64,000 bases of DNA from Bacillota bacterium LX-D (GCA_031628995.1 JAVLUO010000008.1:27343-91342); one strand, 5' to 3'. Positions 40,569 to 49,695 are shown, counted from the stretch's first letter. Notes: generated by a model not told the origin, from the letters alone. Translations and numbers: made by a program.

Positions 40569-41693
40569 ATGCACAAAGGAAATTTGATTAAAGAATACGC
40601 AGCTCAAGTTGGCTTTGATTTTTGCGGCATTACTTCGGCGGAGCCTTTTACAGAGCTTTTGGATTTTTTGCAGCAGCGGCAGCAAAAAAACTGGCAGTCA
40701 GAATTTGAAAAATTTGAGCTTCAGACGAGAATTAATCCCAAGCTAGTGTTGCCGGAAGCTCGTTCAATTATTGCTTTAGCTAAAATTTACCCTGAGTGTA
40801 GGCAGTCTGCTGAGTTTCAAGGAAAAGGCAAAATTGCTCGTTTTGCTTGGGGGCCTGATTATCACCAGGATTTACAAAAATCTTTAGGACAAATGGTCGA
40901 TTTTTTAAGAAAAGAGTTTCACGTTAAAAAAGCAGTTTCTTATGTAGATAAAGGGCCTTTGCTAGATAGGGCAATTGCAGCTAGAGCAGGTCTAGGCTGG
41001 TATGGTAAGAATTGTGCAATTATGACGAAAAGGGCTGGTTCCTGGATAGCTTTAGGAGAAATCCTGGTAGATATTTTTTTGCCGGAAGATGAACCTCTTC
41101 CACCAGGCTGCGGAAGTTGTACTAAATGCCTTGATGCTTGCCCAACAGGAGCTTTAACTAAGCCATACCAGGTTAATTGCCAAAAATGTATTTCCTATTT
41201 AACCCAGTCTAAAAAAATTATTCCTGACCAATATAGAGCTTTAATGGGAAATAGTCTCTATGGCTGTGATGCTTGCCAAGATGTTTGTCCTTACAATCAA
41301 AAGGTTTCCAGGGACCTTAATGCTGCTGCCCAAGAGGCAATTTTCTCTGAGCTGGATTTGTCCTATTTACTTTCTTTGTCTAAGGGAGGATTTCAAAAAG
41401 AATATAAGGATAGGGCTTTTGGCTGGCTGGGCAAAAATATTTTACAGCGCAATGCCTTAATTGCCCTTGGCAATAGTAAAGATCCGGCAGCCATACCTTT
41501 GCTCATCAAGGGATTGAATAGTTCCTCCCCTCAGCAGCGTGGTTATAGTGCCTGGGCCCTTGGGCAAATTGCCACAAATCAAGCTTACGATGCCTTAAAA
41601 ATAGCTTTAAACAAGGAAAATAATCAATGGGTAAAAAGTGAAATTAAAAATGCTTTAGAACAAAAAGCCCCTCCAGGAGCCGGTTTACTTTAG
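40569..41693 (+). CDS. queG: Epoxyqueuosine reductase
   Basis: Cobalamin and 4Fe-4S enzyme for the last step of tRNA queuosine synthesis; 374 residues. Conserved FARFAWGPDYH-like block (ARFAWGPDYH), SYVDKGPLLDRAIAARAG, then ferredoxin motif Cys181-x2-Cys-x2-Cys-x3-Cys (CGSCTKCLDACP) and a second set CDACQDVCPYN. The C-terminal ~60 residues are HEAT/PBS-lyase repeats, present in the long QueG form. ATG 40569 preferred to an in-frame TTG 21 nt upstream. No other que genes nearby. Confidence 0.95.
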   Translation: MHKGNLIKEYAAQVGFDFCGITSAEPFTELLDFLQQRQQKNWQSEFEKFELQTRINPKLVLPEARSIIALAKIYPECRQSAEFQGKGKIARFAWGPDYHQDLQKSLGQMVDFLRKEFHVKKAVSYVDKGPLLDRAIAARAGLGWYGKNCAIMTKRAGSWIALGEILVDIFLPEDEPLPPGCGSCTKCLDACPTGALTKPYQVNCQKCISYLTQSKKIIPDQYRALMGNSLYGCDACQDVCPYNQKVSRDLNAAAQEAIFSELDLSYLLSLSKGGFQKEYKDRAFGWLGKNILQRNALIALGNSKDPAAIPLLIKGLNSSSPQQRGYSAWALGQIATNQAYDALKIALNKENNQWVKSEIKNALEQKAPPGAGLL

Positions 41694-41715
41694 GCTTCTT
41701 GGCGGAGCTTTTTTT
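41662..41715. terminator. Bidirectional terminator shared by queG and the 52-residue gene
   Basis: AAAAAGCCCCTCCAGGAGCC pairs with GGCTTCTTGGCGGAGCTTTT with few mismatches; T-runs flank it on both strands. The stem lies inside the coding ends of both convergent genes, whose stop codons overlap. Confidence 0.7.
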
Positions 41716-41848
41716 CAGCTTGTGAAATTTTATTTTTTACAGTTTTTATTTTAGAAAGATTTTGTTTAGCATTGGTTTGTTCTAATAGTTTTAAAAATGT
41801 TTTCCCCTGGCGCAGATAAAGGTCTACTTCCTCTTTTTTTGTTTTCAT
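41690..41848 (-). CDS. Small Lys-rich helical protein, unknown
   Basis: 52 residues: MKTKKEEVDLYLRQGKTFLK, then LLEQTNAKQNLSKIKT, ending KLRQEA. AGGAGG lies 7 nt before the ATG (another ATG two codons upstream is too close). Composition and heptad-like spacing suggest a helix or coiled coil. Its stop overlaps the queG stop on the opposite strand and it shares the terminator. I do not recognise the family; the strong binding site and clean stop argue for a real gene. The gap from here to 41993 shows no other feature. Confidence 0.55.
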   Translation of the reverse strand: MKTKKEEVDLYLRQGKTFLKLLEQTNAKQNLSKIKTVKNKISQAEKKLRQEA

Positions 41849-41992
41849 TTCCATTCCTCCTCGGTCATATTTTAACCATTAATTGCCAAAAGATACCTGA
41901 TCCGGCAGAATTTCTAGCTTCACTCATATAAAGGTTTTTTTTAGCCAATACTAAATTAAACTTGTTTAATTCTATGAAGCGGGGGCTAAAAA

Positions 41993-43210
41993 ATGCGTGT
42001 AAAATTAAAAATACTGATTATATGTACGCTAATTTGTCTACTTATATTACCTGGCTGCAGAAGAACACCGGCCCAAAAACCTGCTTCTTCGCCTTCTACA
42101 GTCATTGGGGTAAGTGTTACTTATGAAGATAAGGATTTTAAAGCAAGGTTAAAAAAAGCCTTTCAACAAAATGCCAAGGAAGATCAATTGAAAATTATTT
42201 GGCAGGAAAGTAAAGTTGAAAAACAGGAGCAGGATGTTAAAAAACTATTAGAACAAAAAATTAAAGTATTAGTGATTCAATTTGGCAATGAGGAAAAGGC
42301 AGAAGAAATTGTCCGTCTGGCTAAAGAAAGAAATATTGCTATCCTGGCTTTAGGATTTATGCCTATGGATTTACCCCTAGACGGTTTTATTGGTGTCGAT
42401 GCCTATCGTACGGGGCAGCAGCAAGCAGTCTATCTGAACAAAGCATTAGCTGCCCAAAAGCCAGCAAAGGTATTAATTGTAGACAATACTGCTTCCAGTT
42501 GGGAAAATGAGTTAACTAGGGGAAATATTGAAGGTCTTCAGGCAGAAGGAGGCTTTCAAGCTATCCGGCAAAGCATTGATCCTGGGGAAAAGGTTGCTGA
42601 AAAATTACGCAACAATCAATCCTTAAGTGAGGTAAAAGGAATTATATTACATAATCCTTTGTGGACGAAAGACCTGATTGAATTACTGGAAGAATTAAAT
42701 TTAGAAAAAAATATTGTAACAGTTGGCTTAGGAGCTAGTAAAGATAGTGCTCAGGCTATTTTGCAGGATACACATGAGGCGGAAATTGATATTGATCCCC
42801 AGCTCTTAGGCAGATACGCCTATGGAGCAGCTAGAGACTTGGCCAAAGAGGGTCAATGGCATTTTGAGAGAAGAATTACCAGCAGCAGTGGTACCTACGA
42901 AATACCGGTTCAGTATTTGCCTGCCAACATTATCACTAAGGATAATCTTTTTCTTTTAGAGAATAGATATAAAGGGTTAAAAGAAAATCCCAAAGACACA
43001 GGGGCAAATGCTGAAAACAGTCAAAACAGCAATTCAAAACAGCAAAATTCTGACAAACAAAATTCAGATGGAAATAAATCTAAATCTAAGGTCACAATTA
43101 AAACTAAAAATGGTAAAAACCTAGAGATAAATGTTGATGGAGAAGTGGAAAGAGTAGAAATACAAGACGGTTCCCAGCAGAAAGATCAGCAAGAAGAAGA
43201 AAAAGAGTAA
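41993..43210 (+). CDS. Periplasmic sugar-binding-type lipoprotein with low-complexity tail
   Basis: 405 residues. Lipoprotein signal with lipobox LPGC (Cys22). Residues ~38-320 form a LacI/RbsB-type type I binding domain (STVIGVSVTYEDKDF, DGFIGVDAYRTGQQQAVYLN, KVLIVDNTASSWENELTRGN). The last ~85 residues are an Asn/Ser/Gln/Lys-rich linker followed by a charged tail with an IKTKNGKNLEINVDGEVERV stretch. No permease or ATPase is adjacent, so it may be a sensor or an orphan binding protein. GCGGGGGC precedes the ATG. Confidence 0.8.
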   Translation: MRVKLKILIICTLICLLILPGCRRTPAQKPASSPSTVIGVSVTYEDKDFKARLKKAFQQNAKEDQLKIIWQESKVEKQEQDVKKLLEQKIKVLVIQFGNEEKAEEIVRLAKERNIAILALGFMPMDLPLDGFIGVDAYRTGQQQAVYLNKALAAQKPAKVLIVDNTASSWENELTRGNIEGLQAEGGFQAIRQSIDPGEKVAEKLRNNQSLSEVKGIILHNPLWTKDLIELLEELNLEKNIVTVGLGASKDSAQAILQDTHEAEIDIDPQLLGRYAYGAARDLAKEGQWHFERRITSSSGTYEIPVQYLPANIITKDNLFLLENRYKGLKENPKDTGANAENSQNSNSKQQNSDKQNSDGNKSKSKVTIKTKNGKNLEINVDGEVERVEIQDGSQQKDQQEEEKE

Positions 43211-43241
43211 CTAAGTTAAAACTTAAGTTACTCTTTTTCTA
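43197..43241. terminator. Bidirectional terminator
   Basis: AAAAAGAGTAACTAAGTT pairs with AACTTAAGTTACTCTTTTT (one bulge); T-runs on both strands. It serves the convergent lipoprotein and cupin genes. Confidence 0.85.
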
Positions 43242-43976
43242 CTTTAAAATATTTAATAAGTCAGGGTGGTCAATAAAATTATCGTACAGTGTTTTTTCGC
43301 AAGGCATTTCAACTGGCTGTTCCAGGGTAGGAGCAGCCATAATTTTTAGACCTACAGAATTATGGTAATTAGGGTTTTTCACAAAATCTCCCCGGCCGCT
43401 AGCTGTCTCAACGTAATAATAGGCTGCGCCTTGTTTATTGGCAAAAGGTTCTGTAGTAGGTTTCAAGTTTTTTTCAACTATGCTTGCAGTTATAAGGGGT
43501 TGGTCAATGGGATTAACAATAATGTGGCCAAACCCCGGTGGAATAAAGACTTTATCGTTCTTCTTAGCTTCAATAGCCATTATTTCTTCAACTTCACCGC
43601 TCCGAGAATTTTTCTGCAGAATAAAGAGGGCTTCACCAGCCAAAACTTCATAATATTCCGGGTATGTCTCAGAACTATTGTGCTTGGGTGGGTTAAAGGA
43701 ACCTACTGTTTTTATAAATTCGGCACCAATTTTCCCAGGATAAATTACAGTTAAATCATGGCGGAGCCCAAAACTATCAAATAATTCTCGGTGATCTTTT
43801 AGGACTACCCCCCGGTAAACAAAATACAATATTTTGTGATCAGAATCCTGCGTTTGATCCATAAAAACATGGCGTGCATCTTCTAAGTAATTTATTTCAG
43901 GCTCTGGATGAACTACCTGTTCGGAAAATGTAAGAAATCCACTAGCTTCGAGAACAAAATCTTTTTCTATTTGCAT
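43239..43976 (-). CDS. Cupin-type glucose-6-phosphate isomerase-like protein
   Basis: 245 residues. The cupin barrel is similar to archaeal-type glucose-6-phosphate isomerase: YPEYYEVLAGEALFILQ, FIPPGFGHIIVNPIDQPL and GAAYYYVE. Metal ligands Glu107 and His151 are kept, but the expected His-x-His (GHxHP) reads Ser93-Phe-Asn95 (VGSFNPP), so metal binding or catalysis is in doubt. AAAGGAGG lies 7 nt before the ATG. Monocistronic. It could have been retained for sugar-phosphate binding only. Confidence 0.78.
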   Translation of the reverse strand: MQIEKDFVLEASGFLTFSEQVVHPEPEINYLEDARHVFMDQTQDSDHKILYFVYRGVVLKDHRELFDSFGLRHDLTVIYPGKIGAEFIKTVGSFNPPKHNSSETYPEYYEVLAGEALFILQKNSRSGEVEEIMAIEAKKNDKVFIPPGFGHIIVNPIDQPLITASIVEKNLKPTTEPFANKQGAAYYYVETASGRGDFVKNPNYHNSVGLKIMAAPTLEQPVEMPCEKTLYDNFIDHPDLLNILK

Positions 43977-44096
43977 CCATGAACCTCCTTTTCACCAAAG
44001 CTTAACGCAGACTTGCCAAATCTTAAAGCTATGTTTAGCTAAGGAAGCCTTGTACAAATCAAATACAAAATATATCCAGCATTAATATATTAAGTA

Positions 44097-44126
44097 TTGA
44101 CAAGAATTATTCTTTTTAAGTTTAAA
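44097..44126 (+). promoter_or_regulatory. Candidate distal promoter of the amino acid ABC genes
   Basis: TTGACA (44097-44102), 18-bp spacer, TTTAAA (44121-44126). It lies in the 358-nt gap 43977-44334, ten bases upstream of a cre-like site. The gap contains no gene that I can support. Confidence 0.4.
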
Positions 44127-44135
44127 ACTATTTTA

Positions 44136-44150
44136 ATGGAAACGATTGCC
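44136..44150 (+). promoter_or_regulatory. cre-like (CcpA) site
   Basis: ATGGAAACGATTGCC against remembered consensus WTGNAARCGNWWWCA: 13 of 15 positions agree. Downstream of the distal promoter, where CcpA binding would repress. Confidence 0.4.
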
Positions 44151-44257
44151 TTAAGTCAAGATAGAATATACTTAATAGATTAGTTATACATAGATTAACC
44201 AATATTATCTAGTTAAAAATTAATAGCAGTAATTCAAGGATTCTTGCAATTATCTAG

Positions 44258-44287
44258 TTGACTATCTATGCTTTAGTTAGTTAAAAT
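44258..44287 (+). promoter_or_regulatory. Promoter of the amino acid ABC genes
   Basis: TTGACT (44258-44263), 18-bp spacer, TAAAAT (44282-44287), 48 nt before the start codon. The 11-bp sequence ATTATCTAGTT occurs at 44204 and again at 44249, overlapping this -35, as a possible operator pair. Confidence 0.55.
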
Positions 44288-44334
44288 GTTAGTAGAAAAA
44301 AGGGATTTTGATCTAGGACAAAGGAGAGGAAGTT

Positions 44335-45172
44335 ATGAAAAAAATTAAATATTTATTGGGGTCAGTATTGCTGCTTTCCCTGGTTATTTTTGGTGGCTGC
44401 GGTGCTCAAAAACAAGCAACCACTTCTGACAATAATAATGACAATGCTGCGGAAAAAACAGCTTTGCAGTTAGTTCAGGAAAAAGGGGAATTAGTTGCTG
44501 GCTTAGATGATACTTTTGCTCCCATGGGCTACCATGATGAAAAAACAAATGATCTAGTAGGTTTTGATATTGATATGGGTGCAGAACTTGCAAAACGTCT
44601 TGGCGTTAAAATGAAGTGGCAGCCTACAGATTGGAAGGGCGTAACAGGTTCCTTAAACGCTAAAAAATTTGATGTTATTATTTCCGGCATGAGCGTTACA
44701 CCGGAACGTGAAAAAGTTATAGCTTTTTCTAAACCTTATCTTCATGCAGGCATAGGTATGGTTGTAAAAAAAAGCTGATAATTCAATTAAAAAGGCTGAC
44801 GACTTAAAAAATAAAGTTGTTGCTACGCAAACCGGAAGCTCTGGAGCTGAAGCCTGCACCGAATTAGGTTTGAAAAATGTAAAATTATATGATCAGTACC
44901 CACAGGCATTCCAAGACTTAGCTATTGGCAGAGTAGATGTTATTGTTGTTGATGTGACAACAGCGGCACACTTTGTTAGCAAAAAACCTGACGATTTTAA
45001 GGTTCTAAAGAAACGTTTAGTGGAAGAACCCTACGCAATTGGTTTGCGCAAAGATGATAAAGATTTAAAAAAAGCTATTGATAATGCTTTAACTGAAATG
45101 CAAAAAGATGGGACTTTAACAAAAATATCTCAAAAATGGTTTGGTGACGATGTGACAACTAAGGCTGAATAA
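44335..45172 (+). pseudogene. Polar amino acid ABC transporter binding protein, frameshifted
   Basis: Lipoprotein (lipobox GGC, Cys22) of the polar amino acid binding family: residues 44-140 include GELVAGLDDTFAPMGYHD, LVGFDIDMGAELAKRLG and IISGMSVTPEREK. The frame stops at 44776-44778 right after an A8 tract (44766-44773). With seven As it would run on as KKADNSIKKADDLKNKVVATQ, then TGSSGAEACTELGLK and end at 45172, giving a normal 278-residue protein. Either a real or sequencing indel, phase variation, or transcriptional slippage on A8. Binding site AAGGAGAGG. The permease and ATPase downstream are intact. Confidence 0.88.
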
Positions 45173-45191
45173 GCCTGGTGGGGTGTAGACA

Positions 45192-45863
45192 ATGTTAGGC
45201 TTTATTGATGTGGATTTTTTAAAAATTATCGTTCCTATACTTTTAAAAGGAGCGGTAATGACTGTTGAACTAACTTTTTTAGCAGTATTTTTCGGTACAA
45301 TTATAGGTTTAATCGTGGCTTTGGCTAAAATATCTCGCTTTAAAATCTTAGCAATTTTAGGAGGGATTTACACCTGGGTAATCAGGGGAATCCCTCTTCT
45401 TGTGCAGCTTTATGTGCTGTATTTTGGTTTAGCTCAAGCAAATATTTTGCAGATGAGTCCTTTTCAAGCGGCTGTAACCGGTTTAAGTATTTGCGGGGGG
45501 GCTTACATTGCTGAAATTATTCGGGCAGGTATTCAGTCCATTGATAAGGGTCAAATGGAGGCAGCAATGTCCTTAGGCATGTCCTATTCCCAGGCCATGC
45601 GTCGCATAATTTTACCTCAGGCCTATCGCAGAATTTTGCCTCCTTTAGGTAACGAGTTTATCGCCTTAATGAAAGACACATCTTTAGTGTCTATCGTAAC
45701 AATGGTAGAATTGATGCGTAGCGGAACTTTATTAGATTCTACCTACATGCGTTCCATGGAAATTTACTTGGCTGTGGCAGTGATTTATTTGGTACTAACT
45801 ACATTTTTCGTTTTTGTCATAGAATGTTTAGAGAAAAGACTGGCAATTGTTGATGGTGACTAG
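45192..45863 (+). CDS. Polar amino acid ABC transporter permease
   Basis: His/Glu/Gln/Arg-type permease, 223 residues, about five membrane helices. The coupling EAA loop reads [37 protein letters not shown] is also family-typical. 19 nt after the frameshifted binding-protein gene and 14 nt before the ATPase, same strand, so one operon. Confidence 0.93.
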   Translation: MLGFIDVDFLKIIVPILLKGAVMTVELTFLAVFFGTIIGLIVALAKISRFKILAILGGIYTWVIRGIPLLVQLYVLYFGLAQANILQMSPFQAAVTGLSICGGAYIAEIIRAGIQSIDKGQMEAAMSLGMSYSQAMRRIILPQAYRRILPPLGNEFIALMKDTSLVSIVTMVELMRSGTLLDSTYMRSMEIYLAVAVIYLVLTTFFVFVIECLEKRLAIVDGD

Positions 45864-45877
45864 AAAGGGTGAATAAG

Positions 45878-46633
45878 ATGCTGGTGGCGCAAAATATCTG
45901 TAAAAGGTTTGGCAATAATGAAGTGTTACGAGATGTAAGCCTAAAGGTAAAGCAAGGGGAAGTTGTTGTAATTATTGGTCCCAGCGGTTCCGGGAAAAGT
46001 ACCTTTTTACGTTGCTTAAATTATTTGGAGACTATTGAGGAAGGCTTTATTACAATCAATGAGAAACCCTTAGGCAAGAGAAGACTGAGCAATGGAAGGC
46101 TAGTGGAAGATACTAAGAAAAATATTTACGAGATGCGCAGTCAGATCGGCATGGTTTTTCAGCATTTTAATCTCTTCCCCCATAAGACAGCCTTGGAGAA
46201 TGTTATGGAAGGCCCAATAGTCGTGCACAAAGTTTCCTTAGAGGAGGCTCAAAAGAGGGGAATGAAACTTTTGTCCAAGGTAGGCCTAGCCGATAAGGCT
46301 AATGCTTATCCGTCTCAACTTTCCGGTGGTCAAAAACAGAGGGTGGCAATTGCCCGCTCCCTTGCCATGCAGCCTCAAATAATGCTCTTTGATGAACCAA
46401 CCAGTGCCCTGGACCCGGAGTTGGTAGGAGAGGTTTTAGAAGTAATTAAAGAATTGGCCCGAGAAGGAATGACTATGATCATCGTTACTCATGAAATGAG
46501 TTTTGCCAGAGAAGTTGCCGATCGTATTCTGTTTATGGATCAGGGAAGGATTTTGGAAGAAGCTTCTCCCCAAGCGTTATTTACTAATCCAAAACATAGT
46601 CGGACTCAAGAATTTTTGCGTAAAGCGTTATAA
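45878..46633 (+). CDS. Polar amino acid ABC transporter ATPase
   Basis: 251 residues. Walker [11 protein letters not shown]-loop FQHFNLFPH, signature [17 protein letters not shown], Walker [15 protein letters not shown], switch His in IIVTHEM. GlnQ/HisP type. The ATG is 6 nt after AAAGGGTGA; a GTG nine bases earlier is part of that site. Substrate is probably a polar amino acid; which one is not evident. Confidence 0.94.
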   Translation: MLVAQNICKRFGNNEVLRDVSLKVKQGEVVVIIGPSGSGKSTFLRCLNYLETIEEGFITINEKPLGKRRLSNGRLVEDTKKNIYEMRSQIGMVFQHFNLFPHKTALENVMEGPIVVHKVSLEEAQKRGMKLLSKVGLADKANAYPSQLSGGQKQRVAIARSLAMQPQIMLFDEPTSALDPELVGEVLEVIKELAREGMTMIIVTHEMSFAREVADRILFMDQGRILEEASPQALFTNPKHSRTQEFLRKAL

Positions 46634-46673
46634 AAGATATCATTTATAAATAACATAAAAAATAATAATATTA

Positions 46674-46720
46674 AAGCAATTTGTCTGCAAACTTTAGACT
46701 TGACGGCAAATTGCTTCTTT
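46674..46720 (+). terminator. Terminator after the ABC operon
   Basis: AAGCAATTTG/CAAATTGCTT, perfect 10-bp stem with a 23-nt loop, followed by CTTTAG. Weak U-run. Confidence 0.55.
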
Positions 46721-46797
46721 AGCATTAGGTAAATATTTTTTTAGAGGGAAAGAACAACTTGCGTGGAAATAAGTAATAGTAAGAAGGAGGTATAATT

Positions 46798-48096
46798 TTG
46801 TACTGGAACGAAAAAATTGAAACAATGACTCGAGATGAATTACAGGAACTACAGTTAGAACGTCTGCAGCAAACAGTGGAAAGATCATATTACAATGTGC
46901 CTCACTATCGGAAGGCTATGCAGGACATAGGCCTAGAACCTGGCGATATCAAAAGTTTAGATGATCTTTCGAAGCTACAGTTTACTTATAAAAGCGATTT
47001 GCGGGATAATTATCCCTACGGTATGTTTGCAGTGCCTTTAAGCGAGGTGGTGCGTATTCATTCCACTTCAGGGACTACCGGTAAGCCTACTGTTGTAGGG
47101 TACACTAGAAATGATATAAATACTTGGTCTGAATTGATGGCTCGTGCTCTAACCTGTGCCGGTGCTTCCAAAAATGATGTAATTCATAATGCTTATGGTT
47201 ATGGATTATTTACTGGAGGCCTAGGATTTCATTATGGGGCAGAAAAAGTTGGTGCATCTGTAATCCCTATTTCCGGCGGTAATAGTAAAAGGCAAGTGAT
47301 GATTATGCGCGACTATGGCAGTACTATATTAACTTGTACTCCTTCATACGCCGTCAACATTGCCGAAGTACTAGAGGAAATGGGTTTAACAGCAGCTGAT
47401 TTGAAACTAAAAGCAGGAATTTTTGGTGCTGAACCCTGGTCCAACAATATGCGGAAGAATATTGAGGAAAAACTGGGCATTATTGCTTTAGATATATACG
47501 GTCTAAGTGAAATTATTGGCCCAGGTGTAGCCATAGAATGTCCTGAAAAAAATGGGCTCCATATTTTTGAAGATCACTTTATTCCTGAGATAATTGATCC
47601 GGAAACTGGAGATGTATTGCCTTATGGCAGTGTAGGGGAATTAGTTTTTACTTCACTGACTAAGGAAGCATTGCCAATGCTGCGCTACCGAACAAGGGAT
47701 ATAACATCCCTTACTTTAGAAAAGTGTCCCTGTGGTCGTACTCACGTTAAAATGCAGCGGGTCAGCGGTCGTACTGATGACATGTTGATTATTCGAGGAG
47801 TAAACGTTTTCCCATCTCAAATTGAAAGTGTTTTATTACAGGCGGGCTTAGTAGAACCTCATTATTTAATTATCGTAGACCGTGTTAAGAATCTGGACAC
47901 CATTGAAGTACAAGTAGAAGTCTCACCTACATTGTTTTCTGATAAAATTCGTAAACTAGAAGAATTAGGACGTAAAATAGAAGCAGATATGGTAAGCATG
48001 CTAGGTATATCCATAAAAGTAAGGTTAGTTGAACCCAAGTCTATCGAACGCAGCGAAGGAAAAGCGAAAAGAGTGCTGGACAAAAGAAAGATTTAA
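46798..48096 (+). CDS. paaK: Phenylacetate-CoA ligase
   Basis: AMP-forming acyl-CoA ligase of the PaaK subfamily, 432 residues, activating phenylacetate or related aryl acids with CoA. ATP-binding loop [15 protein letters not shown], then [30 protein letters not shown], and C-terminal hinge [19 protein letters not shown] (first part shown). TTG start after AAGGAGGTATAATT. Followed 20 nt on by an ACT-domain gene, a frequent pairing in anaerobes that ferment aromatic amino acids through indolepyruvate oxidoreductase (not in this window). Confidence 0.93.
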   Translation: MYWNEKIETMTRDELQELQLERLQQTVERSYYNVPHYRKAMQDIGLEPGDIKSLDDLSKLQFTYKSDLRDNYPYGMFAVPLSEVVRIHSTSGTTGKPTVVGYTRNDINTWSELMARALTCAGASKNDVIHNAYGYGLFTGGLGFHYGAEKVGASVIPISGGNSKRQVMIMRDYGSTILTCTPSYAVNIAEVLEEMGLTAADLKLKAGIFGAEPWSNNMRKNIEEKLGIIALDIYGLSEIIGPGVAIECPEKNGLHIFEDHFIPEIIDPETGDVLPYGSVGELVFTSLTKEALPMLRYRTRDITSLTLEKCPCGRTHVKMQRVSGRTDDMLIIRGVNVFPSQIESVLLQAGLVEPHYLIIVDRVKNLDTIEVQVEVSPTLFSDKIRKLEELGRKIEADMVSMLGISIKVRLVEPKSIERSEGKAKRVLDKRKI

Positions 48097-48116
48097 ATAT
48101 AAAAGGAGGAAGCAGC

Positions 48117-48548
48117 GTGAAAATTAAACAAATATCTGTTTTTTTAGAAAACAAATCAGGAAGGCTGGCCTCTGTAACTAAAACATTAGCACAAAATAAC
48201 ATTAATATTCGGGCCCTTTCTATAGCAGATACATCGGATTTCGGAATTTTGCGCTTAATTGTAGATCAACCTGAATTCGCTTACCAAAAGCTTAAGGCTA
48301 ACGGTTTCACGGTAAGTGAAACTGAGGTTATTGGAGTAGCAATGCCGGATGAGCCCGGAGGCTTAGCTAAAGTGCTGCAAGAACTCGAAGAATCAGAAAT
48401 TAATATTGAATACCTTTATGCTTTTTTAAGTAAAAGCCATGAAAATGCTTTAGTAATTTTTAGAGTAGAAAATATTGATGAGGCTATTGTTAAATTAACT
48501 GATAAAGGTTTAAAAGTACTGCCTGGAGACCAAATTTATAAATTATAG
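48117..48548 (+). CDS. Tandem ACT-domain amino acid-binding protein
   Basis: 143 residues made of two ACT domains (about 1-70 and 71-143): KQISVFLENKSGRLASVTKT and VAMPDEPGGLAKVLQELEE are the two ligand-loop segments. No catalytic domain, so likely a small-molecule sensor or regulator, perhaps of the adjacent PaaK. GTG start after AAAGGAGGAAGC. Confidence 0.88.
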   Translation: MKIKQISVFLENKSGRLASVTKTLAQNNINIRALSIADTSDFGILRLIVDQPEFAYQKLKANGFTVSETEVIGVAMPDEPGGLAKVLQELEESEINIEYLYAFLSKSHENALVIFRVENIDEAIVKLTDKGLKVLPGDQIYKL

Positions 48549-48579
48549 CGAGTCAATTAATAGGTAAGAGGTGTAGACA

Positions 48580-49695
48580 ATGTCGGAATATCAAGGAATT
48601 GTTGCTAGAAAAGCCTTAGAAAAAATCAAACCCTATGTGCCTGGGAAACCATTGGAAGAAGTTGAAAGGGAACTGGGAATTACCAATGCTATTAAAATGG
48701 CCTCTAACGAAAATCCCTTAGGACCGTCTCCAAAGGCAGTTGGGGCCACCCAAAAAAGTTTAGCTAAATTACATATTTACCCAGATGGTGCCTGCCATAA
48801 TTTAACTCAAAAACTAGTAGAACATCTAAAAATAGGTGCTGAGCAAATTTTTATTGGCAACGGATCTGACTCTGCCATTAAGCTTTTAGGTGAGACTTTT
48901 ATTAACCCTGGGGACAATGCCATTATGGCTACTCCCAGTTTTTCTGAATATGATTTTTCGGTGAAACTAATGGGTGGGGAAAGTAAAGAAATACCCTGTG
49001 TAGATTTTAAACACGATTTAGCTAGTATGCTTCAGGCAATAGATGAAAAAACAAAAATGGTTTTTATTTGTAATCCTAATAATCCTACAGGAACTATTAT
49101 TACGCGACAGGAAATTGACGATTTTATGGCTAGGGTTCCGGAAAACATTTTAGTGGTATTTGATGAAGCTTATTATGAATACGTATCTGATCCCCAATTT
49201 GTTACGGGTTTAGAGTATATTAAAAAAGGCTATAAAAATGTCATAGTTTTAAGAACTTTTTCTAAAATCTATGGCTTAGCAGCCTTACGTGTAGGCTATG
49301 CTGTTGCTGATGCTAACCTTATTTCCTGGTTAAAAAGAGCCATGCTGCCTTTTGATGTAAACACACTGGCTCAGGTAGGGGCCACAGCTGCTTTAGATGA
49401 TAAGGAACATGTGGAAAAAAGCAAAAATGTTAACGAAGCAGGAAAAAAATATTTGTACGAAAAATTTTCTGCTATGGGATTAACATATACTGAGACGGAA
49501 ACTAATTTTATTTGGGTAAAGATTAATCAAGATTGCCGTAAAGTGTTCCAAGCAATGCTGCGAGAGGGAATAATTATTAGAACTGGGGATATTTTTGGTT
49601 TTAATGAGTATATACGGGTAACTATTGGAACCCCAGAACAAAACGAAAGGTTTATTAATACTTTAACAAAGGTAGTAGAAAATATTAAAAAATAG
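48580..49695 (+). CDS. hisC: Histidinol-phosphate aminotransferase family enzyme
   Basis: Fold-type I PLP aminotransferase, 371 residues. PLP Lys229 in RTFSKIYGLAALRVGY; MASNENPLGPSP and CNPNNPTGTI are HisC motifs. No other his genes are adjacent; lying after paaK and an ACT gene, it may act on aromatic amino acids, which HisC enzymes can do. AGGTGTAGACA weakly precedes the ATG. Confidence 0.9.
   Translation: MSEYQGIVARKALEKIKPYVPGKPLEEVERELGITNAIKMASNENPLGPSPKAVGATQKSLAKLHIYPDGACHNLTQKLVEHLKIGAEQIFIGNGSDSAIKLLGETFINPGDNAIMATPSFSEYDFSVKLMGGESKEIPCVDFKHDLASMLQAIDEKTKMVFICNPNNPTGTIITRQEIDDFMARVPENILVVFDEAYYEYVSDPQFVTGLEYIKKGYKNVIVLRTFSKIYGLAALRVGYAVADANLISWLKRAMLPFDVNTLAQVGATAALDDKEHVEKSKNVNEAGKKYLYEKFSAMGLTYTETETNFIWVKINQDCRKVFQAMLREGIIIRTGDIFGFNEYIRVTIGTPEQNERFINTLTKVVENIKK

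Noticed and set aside
43977..44334. T-box or SAM-type riboswitch before the amino acid ABC genes
   Set aside because: No T-box sequence, specifier hairpin or kink-turn pattern could be found; only promoter-like elements and short repeats.
44766..44778. Programmed -1 ribosomal frameshift on A AAA AAG-like sequence
   Set aside because: A -1 shift does not enter the frame of the downstream half; a one-base loss (+1) is needed, so slippage on DNA/RNA or an indel fits better.
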